A stretch of 38,410 nt of DNA from Candidatus Dormiibacterota bacterium (GCA_027313505.1 DAHVDN010000002.1:15855-54264); one strand, 5' to 3'; shown: positions 24,600 through 33,202, counted from the first letter of the stretch. Numbers and translations: made by a program. Notes: a model not told the origin generated them from the letters alone.

Positions 24600-25039
24600 C
24601 CGGTGCTCAGGGGGCGGCGCTCCAGTGGGTGGACGCCTACAGCGATGGTGCCTGCAGCGGCAATCCCGGTCCTGGAGGGTGGGGCTTTCTGATCGAGTGG
24701 GAGGACGGCGTCCAGGAAGGGTCGGGCGGCGAACTATCCACCACCAACAACCGGATGGAACTTGTCGGCGCGCGCGAAGCGTTGGCGGCCTTCAGCAGTC
24801 GGCGCACGGCCACGCAGGGGCTGCGGCTGCACGTGGACTCGTTGAACGTCATCGGCTGGCTCTCTAAGGGTTGGAAGCGCAACGCGAATCAGGACCTCTA
24901 TCCGCCGATCGACCGACTGCTGAAGGACCTCGCTGGAATGGTGCGGTTTGTGCACGTGCGGGGTCATCAGGACTCGGTCGGGAACAATCGAGTGGATCGA
25001 CTGGCCGTGGAGGCGAGCCGGCGTTACCAGCGCTCCTGA
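24596..25039 (+). CDS. rnhA: Ribonuclease HI
   Basis: A 147-residue RNase H that degrades RNA in RNA-DNA hybrids. The metal-binding residues are D17 (AYSDGACSGNPGPGGWG), E55 (NNRMEL), D81 (HVDSLNVI) and D134 (NNRVDRLA), with the catalytic-loop histidine H124 (RGHQD). The length is that of the single-domain enzyme, without the phosphatase fusion found in some Actinobacteria. The GTG start overlaps the zinc-ribbon gene stop. It ends the trpD operon. Confidence 0.95.
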   Translation: MTGAQGAALQWVDAYSDGACSGNPGPGGWGFLIEWEDGVQEGSGGELSTTNNRMELVGAREALAAFSSRRTATQGLRLHVDSLNVIGWLSKGWKRNANQDLYPPIDRLLKDLAGMVRFVHVRGHQDSVGNNRVDRLAVEASRRYQRS

Positions 25040-25148
25040 CTGTGCACTGGACGGGTGAGCCGTCACTCAGTGGGAGAATCCCTCGCGACCCTGCGCCGAT
25101 GGGCCACGATTTGAGGGAGTGGACCATCCGTCTCTACCATTTGTGGGA

Positions 25149-25463
25149 ATGACGGGTTTCCTCATAGCACTGCTGCCTCTCTTGGCCATGTTCTTGGTTG
25201 CGGCCTGGGGCCTCTTGGCCCTACCGCCGGGCACCCGAATACCGATCCACTACGGCTTTGGGCGTGCCAACCAGCGCGCATCCAGATCGGTGGGGCTGCT
25301 GGCATTTCCTCTGATTGGGGCGGTCCTGGCCGCGTTCGAGTTGCTCGCCGGCTCGAGGACCGGGCAGGGAGCCTCATCTGTGGCAGTACCCACGGGACTG
25401 ATCCTTTTCCTGCTTTTGGTATTCCAGCTGAGGGGCGCGACTCGCGCCGCCCCGCCAAGATGA
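25149..25463 (+). CDS. Small membrane protein with DUF1648-like motif
   Basis: A 104-residue protein with three hydrophobic segments (FLIALLPLLAMFLVAAWGLLAL; VGLLAFPLIGAVLAAFELL; VPTGLILFLLLVFQL). Between the first two lies PPGTRIPIHYGFGRANQRASRS, which resembles the DUF1648 pattern of P-x-x-I-P-x-H followed by a glycine/asparagine turn. The frame is open to a GTG at 25119, giving 114 residues. Neither start has a good ribosome site; I prefer the ATG at 25149, which directly precedes the first membrane segment. The function is unknown. Confidence 0.65.
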   Translation: MTGFLIALLPLLAMFLVAAWGLLALPPGTRIPIHYGFGRANQRASRSVGLLAFPLIGAVLAAFELLAGSRTGQGASSVAVPTGLILFLLLVFQLRGATRAAPPR

Positions 25464-25473
25464 GAGGCATCGT

Positions 25474-25503
25474 CTGACCGGCGCCTGACAAGAAAGCTAC
25501 GAT
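25474..25503 (+). promoter_or_regulatory. Promoter of RNase P RNA
   Basis: A -35-like CTGACC at 25474-25479 and a -10 TACGAT at 25498-25503 are separated by 18 bases. Transcription would begin about 7 bases later, exactly where the predicted P1 helix of the RNase P RNA begins (25510). Confidence 0.6.
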
Positions 25504-25509
25504 GGGTCC

Positions 25510-25900
25510 GGGTGGCGGGCAGATGGCCGCGGCCGGAACTACCGGTCGAGGAAAGTCCGAGCTCCAAAGAGCAGGACGCCGGGTAACGCCCGGCGAGGGA
25601 AACCTCAGGGAGAGTGCCACAGAAAGACACAGCCGGCGGTCTCGTCGGCGAAGGTGAAATGGTGGGGTAAGAGCCCACCGGCAGCCGGGTAACCGGCTGG
25701 CCAGGTAAACCCCGTTCGGAGCAAGACCCGGCAGGGTGCGGGTGGCAACACCCGTGGGCTGCTCGTCCACAGTCACCCGGGTGGGTCGCCGGAGGCGGCG
25801 GGAGACCGCCGTCGCAGATGGATGGTCATCACCTCTGGGGGGGAGCCCGCGCTGCGGGGGCCTCAGGGGTACAGAACTCGGCTTACAGTCCGCCGCACCC
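25510..25900 (+). ncRNA. rnpB: RNase P RNA (bacterial class A)
   Basis: The catalytic RNA of ribonuclease P, which matures tRNA 5' ends. The universal core GAGGAAAGTCCG is at 25548-25559, and the matching 3' element ACAGAACTCGGCTTACAG is at 25871-25888. The ends can pair as P1: GGGTG/GCGGGC at 25510-25520 with GTCCGC/CACCC at 25889-25900. GGTGAAATGGTGGGGTAAGAGCCCACCGG and CCAGGTAAACCCC in between are the usual specificity-domain elements. The length of about 390 bases is normal for the class. ORFs crossing this region are chance frames. Confidence 0.95.
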
Positions 25901-25906
25901 CTCCCC

Positions 25907-25929
25907 GCAGGGGGGCTCAGCCCCCCTGC
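25907..25929 (+). terminator. Strong hairpin after RNase P RNA
   Basis: GCAGGGGGGC (25907-25916) and GCCCCCCTGC (25920-25929) form a perfect 10-bp stem with a 3-base TCA loop, starting 6 bases after the RNA. There is no T-run. Its position makes it a good terminator candidate and separates rnpB from the dcw promoter. Confidence 0.7.
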
Positions 25930-26033
25930 GCCACCCCGGCTTCGGAGAGGCCGGACGGTATTTGGGATGCAGTGGGTGCCACTCCCCACTGATTGTGAAC
26001 TCGCGTTAAGGGGTGCCAACTTAGGTTCAGCCA

Positions 26034-26062
26034 TTGACCCCGGCGTCCGGAACTGCTACAGT
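26034..26062 (+). promoter_or_regulatory. Promoter of the dcw cluster
   Basis: A -35 TTGACC at 26034-26039 and a -10 TACAGT at 26057-26062 are 17 bases apart, with TG one base before the -10 (extended -10). This is the best vegetative-type promoter in the window. The start site would be near 26069, giving a leader of about 80 bases before mraZ. Confidence 0.75.
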
Positions 26063-26081
26063 CCGTGCATTCCGGCAGTTG

Positions 26082-26096
26082 GTGGGGAGAAGTGGT
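26082..26096 (+). promoter_or_regulatory. Candidate MraZ box
   Basis: GTGGG at 26082-26086 and GTGGT at 26092-26096 are spaced by 5 bases, a 10-base period. MraZ proteins are known to bind direct repeats of this kind before their own gene. Only two copies are seen, and they lie just downstream of the predicted start site, a position suited to autorepression. Confidence 0.45.
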
Positions 26097-26148
26097 GAAC
26101 AGCCTTGGCGACCGGGTGGCTCATGGGTCCGAGGGGTAGGGGCTGCGC

Positions 26149-26622
26149 ATGGCCTTCTATGGCTCCTACCTGCACTCCGTGGACGACAAGGGTCGCGTGG
26201 CGGTCCCAGCCAAGTTCCGCGAGACTCTACTGGGCGGGGTTGTCACCAAGGGGCCGGGGTTCGCGCTGGTGATGTACCCACCGAGCTACTGGGAAAAGCT
26301 GGTCGGCGAGCGGGATTACTCCGACGTTGCCGACCCCGACTATCGCGAATACCTCTTCCACTTCTTCTCCTCTTCGCAGCAGATAAATTGGGATGCCCAG
26401 GGGCGACTGCTGCTGGCGCCTCAGCTTCGCGATCACGCAGAGCTCTCGCGCAACGTGGTCTTCGTCGGACTCAACCAGGCGGTCGAGGTGTACAGCGAGG
26501 ACCACTTTGGCGAGCGCGCCCAGCGGGTCGCCCCAGACGCTTGGGAGAGGATCCGCAGCCACGCGGCCGCGGTGATCGGACAGGGATCGGCCCCCACCGC
26601 AGAACCCGGGTTCGGCGGATGA
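26149..26622 (+). CDS. mraZ: MraZ, transcriptional regulator of the dcw cluster
   Basis: A 157-residue AbrB-like DNA-binding protein with two MraZ repeats: SVDDKGRVAVPAKFR near the start and NWDAQGRLLLAPQLRDHA in the second half. MraZ forms ring-shaped oligomers and usually represses the dcw operon. The ATG at 26149 begins directly at the MAFYGSYLHSVDDKGR start typical of the family. A promoter and GTGGG-type repeats lie upstream. The stop overlaps the rsmH start (ATGA). Confidence 0.95.
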   Translation: MAFYGSYLHSVDDKGRVAVPAKFRETLLGGVVTKGPGFALVMYPPSYWEKLVGERDYSDVADPDYREYLFHFFSSSQQINWDAQGRLLLAPQLRDHAELSRNVVFVGLNQAVEVYSEDHFGERAQRVAPDAWERIRSHAAAVIGQGSAPTAEPGFGG

Positions 26623-27662
26623 GCGTCATGCTGGGGGTGATGGGCGAAACCGGGCCGGGCTCGCGACGAAACGTTGGGCGGCGTCCCGTGCGGGGCGCCA
26701 AGCCGACGCACGTCCCCGGCGAACACCAGCCGGTGATGGTTTCGGAGTTGATCCAAACCCTGGCACCGGCCCCCGGCGAGACCGCAGTCGACGCCACTCT
26801 TGGTGGGGGAGGAACCTCCGCCGCACTTCTTCAACACGTCCTCCCAGGCGGCCGGGTTCTGGCATTGGATCGGGACCCGGCCGCTGTTGCCGAGGCGGCA
26901 CTCCGCTTCGAGGGGGTGGGTACTGCCTTCCAACCGGTGGTGGCGAGCTTCTCCGATCTTGAGGCGCTGGTCGATCGGGAGGAGCTGCGGGCGGATGTGG
27001 TAGTGATGGACCTGGGCATATCCTCGATTCAGCTTGACGACCCCGAGCGGGGCTTCAGCTTCCAGGCGGATGGACCGCTGGACATGCGGCTCAATCCTGT
27101 CGATGGCGGGCCCACCGCTGCTGACCTGCTGGCGGATATGGACGGGGACGGTTTGGCTCGTCTGCTCTTCGAGTTCGGTCAGGAGCGGCATGCCAGGGCG
27201 ATAAGCAGAGCGGTCGTGGAGCGCCGGCGGACAGCCCCGGTGCTCAGGACCACTGAACTGGCCGCCCTCTGTGCCGCCGCGATCCCGCGAAGGCTCTGGC
27301 CACCGCACATCCATCCCGCAACCAGGACCTTCCTGGCCCTGCGCATCGCAGTTAACAACGAGCTTGAGGAGCTCCGTCTCGGCATCTCCGCTGCTGTTCA
27401 AATTCTTCGGCCCGGTGGGCGATTGGGGATCATCTCCTTCCACTCCCTCGAGGACACCGTTGCAAAGCGTTCCCTCCACAACCTTGCACTGAACTGTGTT
27501 TGTCCTCCCCAACAGCCCATCTGCACCTGCGCCCACCGGGCCACCCTTTATCTCCCGCGTCGCAAGGCCATCAGGCCGACGGAGGAAGAGGTGGCGCGCA
27601 ATCCCAGAGCGCGCTCCGCGCTGCTCCGCACGGCTGTGAAATTGGCGGCGCCGGCGCCCTGA
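26619..27662 (+). CDS. rsmH: RsmH, 16S rRNA (cytosine-1402-N4)-methyltransferase
   Basis: A 347-residue SAM-dependent methyltransferase (MraW) that modifies C1402 in the ribosomal P site. Family signatures are HQPVMVSELIQTL, AVDATLGGGGTSAALL, VVVMDLGISSIQLDDPERGFSF, GPLDMRLNP, TRTFLALRIAVNNELEEL and GIISFHSLEDTVAKR. The frame is open back to 26034 through mraZ, but the ATG at 26619 overlaps the mraZ stop and leaves a normal-length protein. The first 30 residues are a basic, weakly conserved extension. Confidence 0.95.
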   Translation: MSVMLGVMGETGPGSRRNVGRRPVRGAKPTHVPGEHQPVMVSELIQTLAPAPGETAVDATLGGGGTSAALLQHVLPGGRVLALDRDPAAVAEAALRFEGVGTAFQPVVASFSDLEALVDREELRADVVVMDLGISSIQLDDPERGFSFQADGPLDMRLNPVDGGPTAADLLADMDGDGLARLLFEFGQERHARAISRAVVERRRTAPVLRTTELAALCAAAIPRRLWPPHIHPATRTFLALRIAVNNELEELRLGISAAVQILRPGGRLGIISFHSLEDTVAKRSLHNLALNCVCPPQQPICTCAHRATLYLPRRKAIRPTEEEVARNPRARSALLRTAVKLAAPAP

Positions 27663-27740
27663 GGTTCATGACAGAACGCTCCTGACCAGATCTTTGTTTC
27701 CGTCGCAGTTCACGTCATCGCAACAAAAGCAGAAATATTC

Positions 27741-28154
27741 ATGAGCACAATCGCCGCCGCCCGGCCCCGTTCCCACTACCTGCCCTTCGACGAGGAGGAA
27801 TCTCTTCCCACTCGGGTGAAGGTGAGGAGCAGCTTGCGGACGGGCATCGCGTGGGTGGCCCTACCCCTGGTAGTCGCCCTGGCGATCGCGGCCTCGGGCT
27901 ACATCTCGGAGACCGCTCAGGGAACGGCCCTCACCTACCAGATTGCAGCGTTGCAAGCACAGAAGGCGCAGCTGGCGAGCAGCTCCCAGGTGCTCGCCCA
28001 AGAGCTGGACCAGGCTGACAGTGCGGGAGCGCTGAACGCTGCAGCCACCCACCTTGGAATGGCGCCGCCGCCGACCTGGCAGGTGTTGACCTCGGCGGCC
28101 CAGAACGCCACCGACCCACTGCTTCCGGTTCTCCTCGCCCTGAAGGGCGCCTGA
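27741..28154 (+). CDS. ftsL: FtsL-like division protein
   Basis: A 137-residue bitopic protein: a cytoplasmic N-terminus of about 34 residues, one membrane helix (35-55, IAWVALPLVVALAIAASGY), then a short extracytoplasmic coiled coil (LTYQIAALQAQKAQLASSSQVLAQELDQA) and a polar tail. This is the architecture and gene position of FtsL, which bridges FtsQ and the FtsWI synthase. Primary sequence of this family is poorly conserved, so the call rests on topology and location. It follows rsmH by a 78-base gap that is unusually A/T-rich for this region; the ribosome site is weak. Confidence 0.8.
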   Translation: MSTIAAARPRSHYLPFDEEESLPTRVKVRSSLRTGIAWVALPLVVALAIAASGYISETAQGTALTYQIAALQAQKAQLASSSQVLAQELDQADSAGALNAAATHLGMAPPPTWQVLTSAAQNATDPLLPVLLALKGA

Positions 28155-28158
28155 GGCG

Positions 28159-29961
28159 GTGGCCTCCCGACCGTACTCACGTCGGCGACCGTCATCGGCC
28201 CCGAGGCGTCGTCCGGCGGACCAGGTGCGCCAGGGTGGAGCGGTGGCTGCCGCCGGAGATCCCAAGCGCAGGCTGGCCGTCGTCTCGGCACTGCTGCTGA
28301 TCGCGGTCTTCGGCCTCGGCGCACGCCTGATCGAGCTGCAGATCAAGCAGGGCCCGCAGCTGGCCGCGGCCGCCCTGTCGCAACAGATAACCCAGCTGAC
28401 CATCCCAGCGACCAGGGGCCTGATCCTGGATGACCAAGGGCAGGTGCTGGCGGGCAACGTGCCGACCTACGACATCTGGGCGGACCCCAATCTCATCTCC
28501 AAACCGCAGCGGATCAGGGACGCCACGGCCCTCGCTCCCATACTGAACCTCCCGGCCAACCAACTGCTGGCCGTGCTCAGCAGGCCGTTGGACTTCGTCT
28601 ACCTCGCGAGAGCTCAGACCGCTGCGGTGGAGAGCCACGTCGCGAGACTCAACCTCGCTGCCGTCGGGGCGATCCAGGGGGAGACTAGGTCCTACGGACC
28701 AGGAGCCCTGCCAGGGACCACCCTTGGCGCCAACGTGCTCGGCTTCGTCAACGCCAGCGGGCAGGGCCAGTACGGGCTGGAGGGCTACTACAACAAGGTG
28801 TTGGCGGGAACCCCTGGCACCGAGTCCGTGGCTACCGACCTCCTGGGAAATCCGGTGGTGCTGGGCTCCGCCCAGCAGAAGCCTGCCGTGGAGGGAAGGA
28901 ATCTTCAAACCAGCTTGGACGCCAACATCCAATCTGTGGTGGAAAAGGACCTCGCGGCAGAGGTCCAGAAGGTCAATGGCTCGTCAGGGACCATGATCGT
29001 GATGAATGTCCACACGGGTGGGATCGTGGCGTGGGCGGACTATCCGAGCTATAACGCCAACAACTACGCCACCACCCCGGTGAGCGCATTCACCGATGCC
29101 GGGGTGGCCAGCCTGTACGAACCAGGTTCGGTTGGAAAGGTGCTCACCTTCGCCGGGGCCCTCAACCGCAACGTGATCACCCCCAACGAGACCTTCGACG
29201 AGACAGGTGTGGTCACCGTCCAAGGCTGGCAGATCCGCGACTGGGACCTCAGAGCCCACGGGGTCATCACCATGAACTGGGTGCTGGAGGACTCGCTCAA
29301 TGTCGGGGCGGTGCACATCGAACAGTGGGAGGGGGCACAGCCGTTCTACAACAACATGAAGGCCTTCGGAATAGGGGTGCCGACAGGGATCGACCTCGCC
29401 GGGGCATCCAACCAAGCACTTCCTCCGCTGGCTCAGCTGCAGCCCGTCCAACTGGCGACGGCCAGCTTCGGGCAGGGCTATGTGACCACCCCCATCCAGA
29501 TGCTGTCCGCGGTGAATGCGGTCGCCAACGGGGGAGTCTGGATCCAACCGCACGTGGTGACCGCCATAACCGGTGGCGGAAAGCCAACGACTTACATCAA
29601 GCCCGCCACCCACCGGGTGATAAGCGCCACCACCGCCCAGACCCTGACCAAGATGATGGTGGGGGTGGTCGACGTTCCCGGCGCCTCTGGATACGCCGCC
29701 AAGATCTGGCCCTTGTGGAAGGGTGAGATCGCGGGCAAGACCGGCACCTCATCGGTGGCCGCCGCTCAGGGTGGATATGGCAGCAACACCATCGACTCCT
29801 TCGTGGAGTTCTTCCCCGCCACCGATCCCCAGTACTCCATGCTCTGCATCATTCGGGATCCTCAGGTGCCAGCCCCACAGCGGGAGGGCGCCTACGATGC
29901 GGCGCCCACCTCCAAGCTGGTCACCGAGGCCTTGATCGCCCGCTTCAAGCTGCAACCCTAA
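28159..29961 (+). CDS. ftsI: FtsI/PBP-type peptidoglycan transpeptidase
   Basis: A 600-residue class B penicillin-binding protein that cross-links septal peptidoglycan with FtsW. A basic N-terminus leads to one membrane anchor (about 38-57), a PBP dimerisation domain beginning ATRGLILDDQGQVLA, and the transpeptidase domain. The catalytic S324-V-G-K327 (EPGSVGK), S379-L-N381 and K527-T-G (GKTGTS) are all present. No PASTA repeats are attached. The GTG at 28159 follows the ftsL stop by 4 bases. mraY starts 1 base after the stop, so murE and murF are not at their common location. Confidence 0.94.
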   Translation: MASRPYSRRRPSSAPRRRPADQVRQGGAVAAAGDPKRRLAVVSALLLIAVFGLGARLIELQIKQGPQLAAAALSQQITQLTIPATRGLILDDQGQVLAGNVPTYDIWADPNLISKPQRIRDATALAPILNLPANQLLAVLSRPLDFVYLARAQTAAVESHVARLNLAAVGAIQGETRSYGPGALPGTTLGANVLGFVNASGQGQYGLEGYYNKVLAGTPGTESVATDLLGNPVVLGSAQQKPAVEGRNLQTSLDANIQSVVEKDLAAEVQKVNGSSGTMIVMNVHTGGIVAWADYPSYNANNYATTPVSAFTDAGVASLYEPGSVGKVLTFAGALNRNVITPNETFDETGVVTVQGWQIRDWDLRAHGVITMNWVLEDSLNVGAVHIEQWEGAQPFYNNMKAFGIGVPTGIDLAGASNQALPPLAQLQPVQLATASFGQGYVTTPIQMLSAVNAVANGGVWIQPHVVTAITGGGKPTTYIKPATHRVISATTAQTLTKMMVGVVDVPGASGYAAKIWPLWKGEIAGKTGTSSVAAAQGGYGSNTIDSFVEFFPATDPQYSMLCIIRDPQVPAPQREGAYDAAPTSKLVTEALIARFKLQP

Positions 29962-29962
29962 G

Positions 29963-30931
29963 ATGCCTCGAGTGAACGGACTGGTCGTCGCAGGGGCGTT
30001 TGTCGGCGGATTGGTGATCTACCCGCCGGCAATTGGCGGTCTGCGCCGGTTGGGGTTGCGCCAGGTGGAGCGCACCGACGGACCGGCGTCTCACCTCACC
30101 AAGTCGGGAACACCGACCGCGGGAGGGCTGGTCTTCTGCATCCTGCTGGCGGCCGGGTGGGGGCTTGTCCTTCGCGATCCGGTGGGTGGCGTAGTGGTCG
30201 CGGCGGCCGCCTTGGGCGGCGCGATCGGGCTGCTCGACGATCTCCGAAAGGCTCATCAGGGAGAGGGCCTGCGGGTGCGGCCGAAATTCGCCCTCCTCGC
30301 CGGGTGCGCCGCCATATTGGCGCTGGGGCTGGCCGCGACCCATGCTTCAGTTGAGCTGATTCCAGGGCTGGGGATGAAAGATCTTGGGTGGGGTGGCATA
30401 GTGCTGGCCGCCATCGCGATGCTGGCGACCGCCAACGCGGCGAACCTCACAGACGGCGTCGACGGCCTGGCGGCGGGCTGCGCCATTCCGGCCCTGGCCG
30501 CGTGCGGCGCGGCCGCTGCGCTGGAGCACAAGACCAACCTGGCTCTCACCTGCTGGCTGGCCGCCGCGCTGGTCCTCTCATTTCTCTTCTTCAACCTACC
30601 TAGGGCGCGGGTGTTCATGGGCGACGCCGGCTCGTTGGCGATCGGCCTTCTGCTGGCGGCAGCCGCAGCGGAGACAGGGCTACTCCTCTTGCTGCCGCTT
30701 TTGGCGGCTGTCTTCCTCGCTGAAACGGTCTCTGTCATAGCTCAGGTCGGCTTCTTCAAGCTGACCGGTGGTCGACGGTTGCTGCGAATGAGCCCCCTGC
30801 ATCACCATCTGGAGCTTGGGGGTTGGAGCGAGTGGGCGGTTGACCTCCGGCTCTGGTCGATCTCGCTGCTGACCGCGGCCCTCGTGGTCGGGTGGGCAGT
30901 GTGGTCCGGCATTAAGGGGGGCCTTCATTGA
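29963..30931 (+). CDS. mraY: MraY, phospho-N-acetylmuramoyl-pentapeptide transferase
   Basis: A 322-residue polytopic membrane enzyme that transfers phospho-MurNAc-pentapeptide to undecaprenyl phosphate, giving lipid I. Diagnostic motifs are KSGTPTAGG, GLLDDLRK (aspartate pair), ANLTDGVDGLAAG, NLPRARVFMGDAGSLAIG and MSPLHHHLELGGWSE. About ten hydrophobic segments are visible. The start ATG is one base after the ftsI stop, and the stop overlaps the ftsW start (TTGA). Confidence 0.96.
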   Translation: MPRVNGLVVAGAFVGGLVIYPPAIGGLRRLGLRQVERTDGPASHLTKSGTPTAGGLVFCILLAAGWGLVLRDPVGGVVVAAAALGGAIGLLDDLRKAHQGEGLRVRPKFALLAGCAAILALGLAATHASVELIPGLGMKDLGWGGIVLAAIAMLATANAANLTDGVDGLAAGCAIPALAACGAAAALEHKTNLALTCWLAAALVLSFLFFNLPRARVFMGDAGSLAIGLLLAAAAAETGLLLLLPLLAAVFLAETVSVIAQVGFFKLTGGRRLLRMSPLHHHLELGGWSEWAVDLRLWSISLLTAALVVGWAVWSGIKGGLH

Positions 30932-32190
30932 TCGCCAGGGTCGAGCGCTGGATCCCGGCCGCCGATGCCCGTGGGAGCGGCGCCGCCGACGCAAGGCCAA
31001 GGAGGCTTCCCGACTGCGACATCTGGCTCCTTCTCGCCACCACCGCCCTTTGCGGTCTGGGTTTGATCATGGTTTATGTCGCCAGCGAGGGGGTCGCCTA
31101 CACCCAGTACAACGGCAACCCAGCCTACTTTTTTGAGCGGCAGGTGGTGTGGTTGGCGCTCGGGGCAGGGGCCCTACTCATCTGTTTGCGAATGGACTAT
31201 CACCACTGGCGCACCTTCGGCCCGTGGCTCGGAGCGCTGAGCGCCTTTCTCCTGGTGGCTGTTTTGGTGCCCCACATCGGGGTCCAGATCCAGGGTGCTC
31301 GGCGCTGGATAGGGGCGGGGCCGATCCAAATCCAGCCCAGCGTAATCGCCCAATTCATGATCGTCGTCGAAGGGGCGGTGTGGCTCGACCAAAGGCGCCG
31401 TGTGATGGGGGACCTCCATCAGGGGGTGCTGCCCTATGCCTGGCGAATAGCTGTGCTGGCGATCCTGGTGGTGGCCGAAAAGGACCTCGGCTCGACGATG
31501 GTGCTGGTGCTCCTGGCCCTTGGCCTATTGGTACTGGCCGGGGTGCGGCTCCGCTACCTCGCCGCCCTGGTTGGGGTCGGAGCGGTCTTCGGAGCGCTGC
31601 TCATCAAGGCAGAGCCCTACCGCGTGGCGCGTCTGCTCGCCTATCTGAACCCCTTCGCCCATCCCCAGACGACCGGCTTCCAGGCGGTGCAGGCACTCTA
31701 TGCATTCGGGTCTGGAGGGCTGTTTGGAACCGGGTTCAGCAGTCCTGTGCCCAATTCCCAGTATCTCCCGGAGGCCCAGAACGACTTCATATTCGCGGTC
31801 ATCGGACAGGACCTTGGGCTGTTGGGAACGCTGGCTGTGCTGGCACTCTTTGCCGTCTTTGCCTGGAGGGGGTACAAGATTGCCCGAAACGCCCCCGACC
31901 ACCTGGGCGTTCTTCTGGCAGGGGGGGCCACCATCTGGATAGTGGGGCAGGCGCTGATAAACATCGGCGGGGTCACTGACACGATCCCATCGACAGGGGT
32001 GCCGCTCACCTTCATAAGCTACGGAGGATCTTCGATGGCCCTCTCGCTGGCGGCCACCGGCATCCTTCTTAACATTTCGGCCAGGCGCCGCCGCACGGGG
32101 GGGTCCAATGCGCGTTCTGATCACCGGGGGCGGGACGGGCGGCCACTGCACTCCGGCACTGGCCGTCGCGGAGGCGCTGCGCCGGACTGA
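30928..32190 (+). CDS. ftsW: FtsW, SEDS-family septal peptidoglycan glycosyltransferase
   Basis: A 420-residue SEDS protein with about ten membrane segments. Signatures are VQIQGARRWIGAGPIQIQPSVIAQF, VAEKDLGSTM, NSQYLPEAQNDFIFAVIGQDLGLLG and INIGGVTDTIPSTGVPLTFISYGGSSM. FtsW polymerises lipid II at the septum with FtsI. The TTG start overlaps the mraY stop. The last 28 or so residues, after the final helix (ARRRRTGG), are encoded inside murG in another frame, an 83-base overlap just after a run of seven G (32097-32103). That tail is Arg/Gly-rich and probably not a conserved part. Confidence 0.93.
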   Translation: MIARVERWIPAADARGSGAADARPRRLPDCDIWLLLATTALCGLGLIMVYVASEGVAYTQYNGNPAYFFERQVVWLALGAGALLICLRMDYHHWRTFGPWLGALSAFLLVAVLVPHIGVQIQGARRWIGAGPIQIQPSVIAQFMIVVEGAVWLDQRRRVMGDLHQGVLPYAWRIAVLAILVVAEKDLGSTMVLVLLALGLLVLAGVRLRYLAALVGVGAVFGALLIKAEPYRVARLLAYLNPFAHPQTTGFQAVQALYAFGSGGLFGTGFSSPVPNSQYLPEAQNDFIFAVIGQDLGLLGTLAVLALFAVFAWRGYKIARNAPDHLGVLLAGGATIWIVGQALINIGGVTDTIPSTGVPLTFISYGGSSMALSLAATGILLNISARRRRTGGSNARSDHRGRDGRPLHSGTGRRGGAAPD

Positions 32191-33202
32191 ACCATCCTCC
32201 CTCGTCAGCTACGTGGGGCGAGCTGGTGGCCCCGAGGAAGGGATTGTCGCCCAGGCAGGATTGGATTTCGTGGGGCTGACCCTTGGCAGCATGGGCTCCA
32301 GCCGCCTGACCGCCACCCCTAGACTTCTGACCCGTCTCCCTGTGGCCTACGCCCAGGCGAGTCGGGTCGTCTCGCGGTTTCGTCCGGACGTGGTTCTGGC
32401 GACCGGCGGCTACGTGTCGGTCCCGGTGGCGCTGGTGGCGCAGCGACGGCACATCCCGGTGCTCTTGCTGGAGCAGAACGCCCTCCCCGGGAGGGCGGTC
32501 AGCTGGTTGGCGGGCAGGGCCACCGTGGTGGCCACTTCATTTTCTGAGACGGCTGCTCATCTTCCCGAGGCGAGAGTTGTCTGCACCGGCAACCCCGTGC
32601 GCTCCGAGTTCTCCGAGCTTTCCTCAGAGTTGCTCCCGACTGACGAGCCCCGCCCCATGCTGGTGATGGGCGGCTCTCAGGGGGCCCGCCACCTGAACGA
32701 TCTGCTCCTCGAGGCTCTCCCCCAGCTGATGCTGGCCTGTCCGGGCATGCCGATCACTCATCTGACCGGTCCGTTTGACCACTCCCGCGTCGTCCGCGAC
32801 GCGGCCACAATCGCGCTCCCGGCCCCGGGGTTGTACCAGCCGCTGCCATTCAGCGACCAGATGGCTACCCTGGCGGCGCGGGCTGGCCTGGTGGTCATGA
32901 GGGCCGGGGGTAGCTCCCTGGCCGAGGTGGCGTGCCTCGGCAGGCCGATGCTGCTCATCCCCTACCCGCATGCCGGCAATCACCAGATGGCCAACGCCAC
33001 CTCATTTGCTGAGGCGGGTGCGGCGGTGGTCGTGGATGACTTAGAGATGACTGCCGAAAGGCTGGTGGCGGAGGTGAGCGTGATACTGGGGAACCCCAGT
33101 CGGTGCGCCGACATGGCGAAGGCGAGCCACTCCATGGCCCGTCCCGGCGCCGCGGATGCGGTCGCCGCCCTTCTGGGCGACCTTGGCCGAGGCGGCCGGT
33201 GA
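32108..33202 (+). CDS. murG: MurG, UDP-GlcNAc:lipid I N-acetylglucosaminyltransferase
   Basis: A 364-residue GT28-family enzyme that makes lipid II on the inner face of the membrane. The N-terminal glycine loop is GGGTGGHCTPALA, followed by DVVLATGGYVSVPVALVA and HIPVLLLEQNALPG. In the C-terminal domain are NPVRSEF, MGGSQGARHLND and the donor-binding RAGGSSLAEVACLGRPMLLIPYP. The ATG at 32108 lies inside the end of ftsW. The stop overlaps the GTG of the Mur ligase by 4 nt. Confidence 0.95.
   Translation: MRVLITGGGTGGHCTPALAVAEALRRTEPSSLVSYVGRAGGPEEGIVAQAGLDFVGLTLGSMGSSRLTATPRLLTRLPVAYAQASRVVSRFRPDVVLATGGYVSVPVALVAQRRHIPVLLLEQNALPGRAVSWLAGRATVVATSFSETAAHLPEARVVCTGNPVRSEFSELSSELLPTDEPRPMLVMGGSQGARHLNDLLLEALPQLMLACPGMPITHLTGPFDHSRVVRDAATIALPAPGLYQPLPFSDQMATLAARAGLVVMRAGGSSLAEVACLGRPMLLIPYPHAGNHQMANATSFAEAGAAVVVDDLEMTAERLVAEVSVILGNPSRCADMAKASHSMARPGAADAVAALLGDLGRGGR

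Noticed and set aside
26034-26618. Upstream extension of the rsmH frame through mraZ
   Set aside because: It would overlap the whole mraZ gene and the promoter; the ATGA overlap at 26619 gives a normal-length RsmH.
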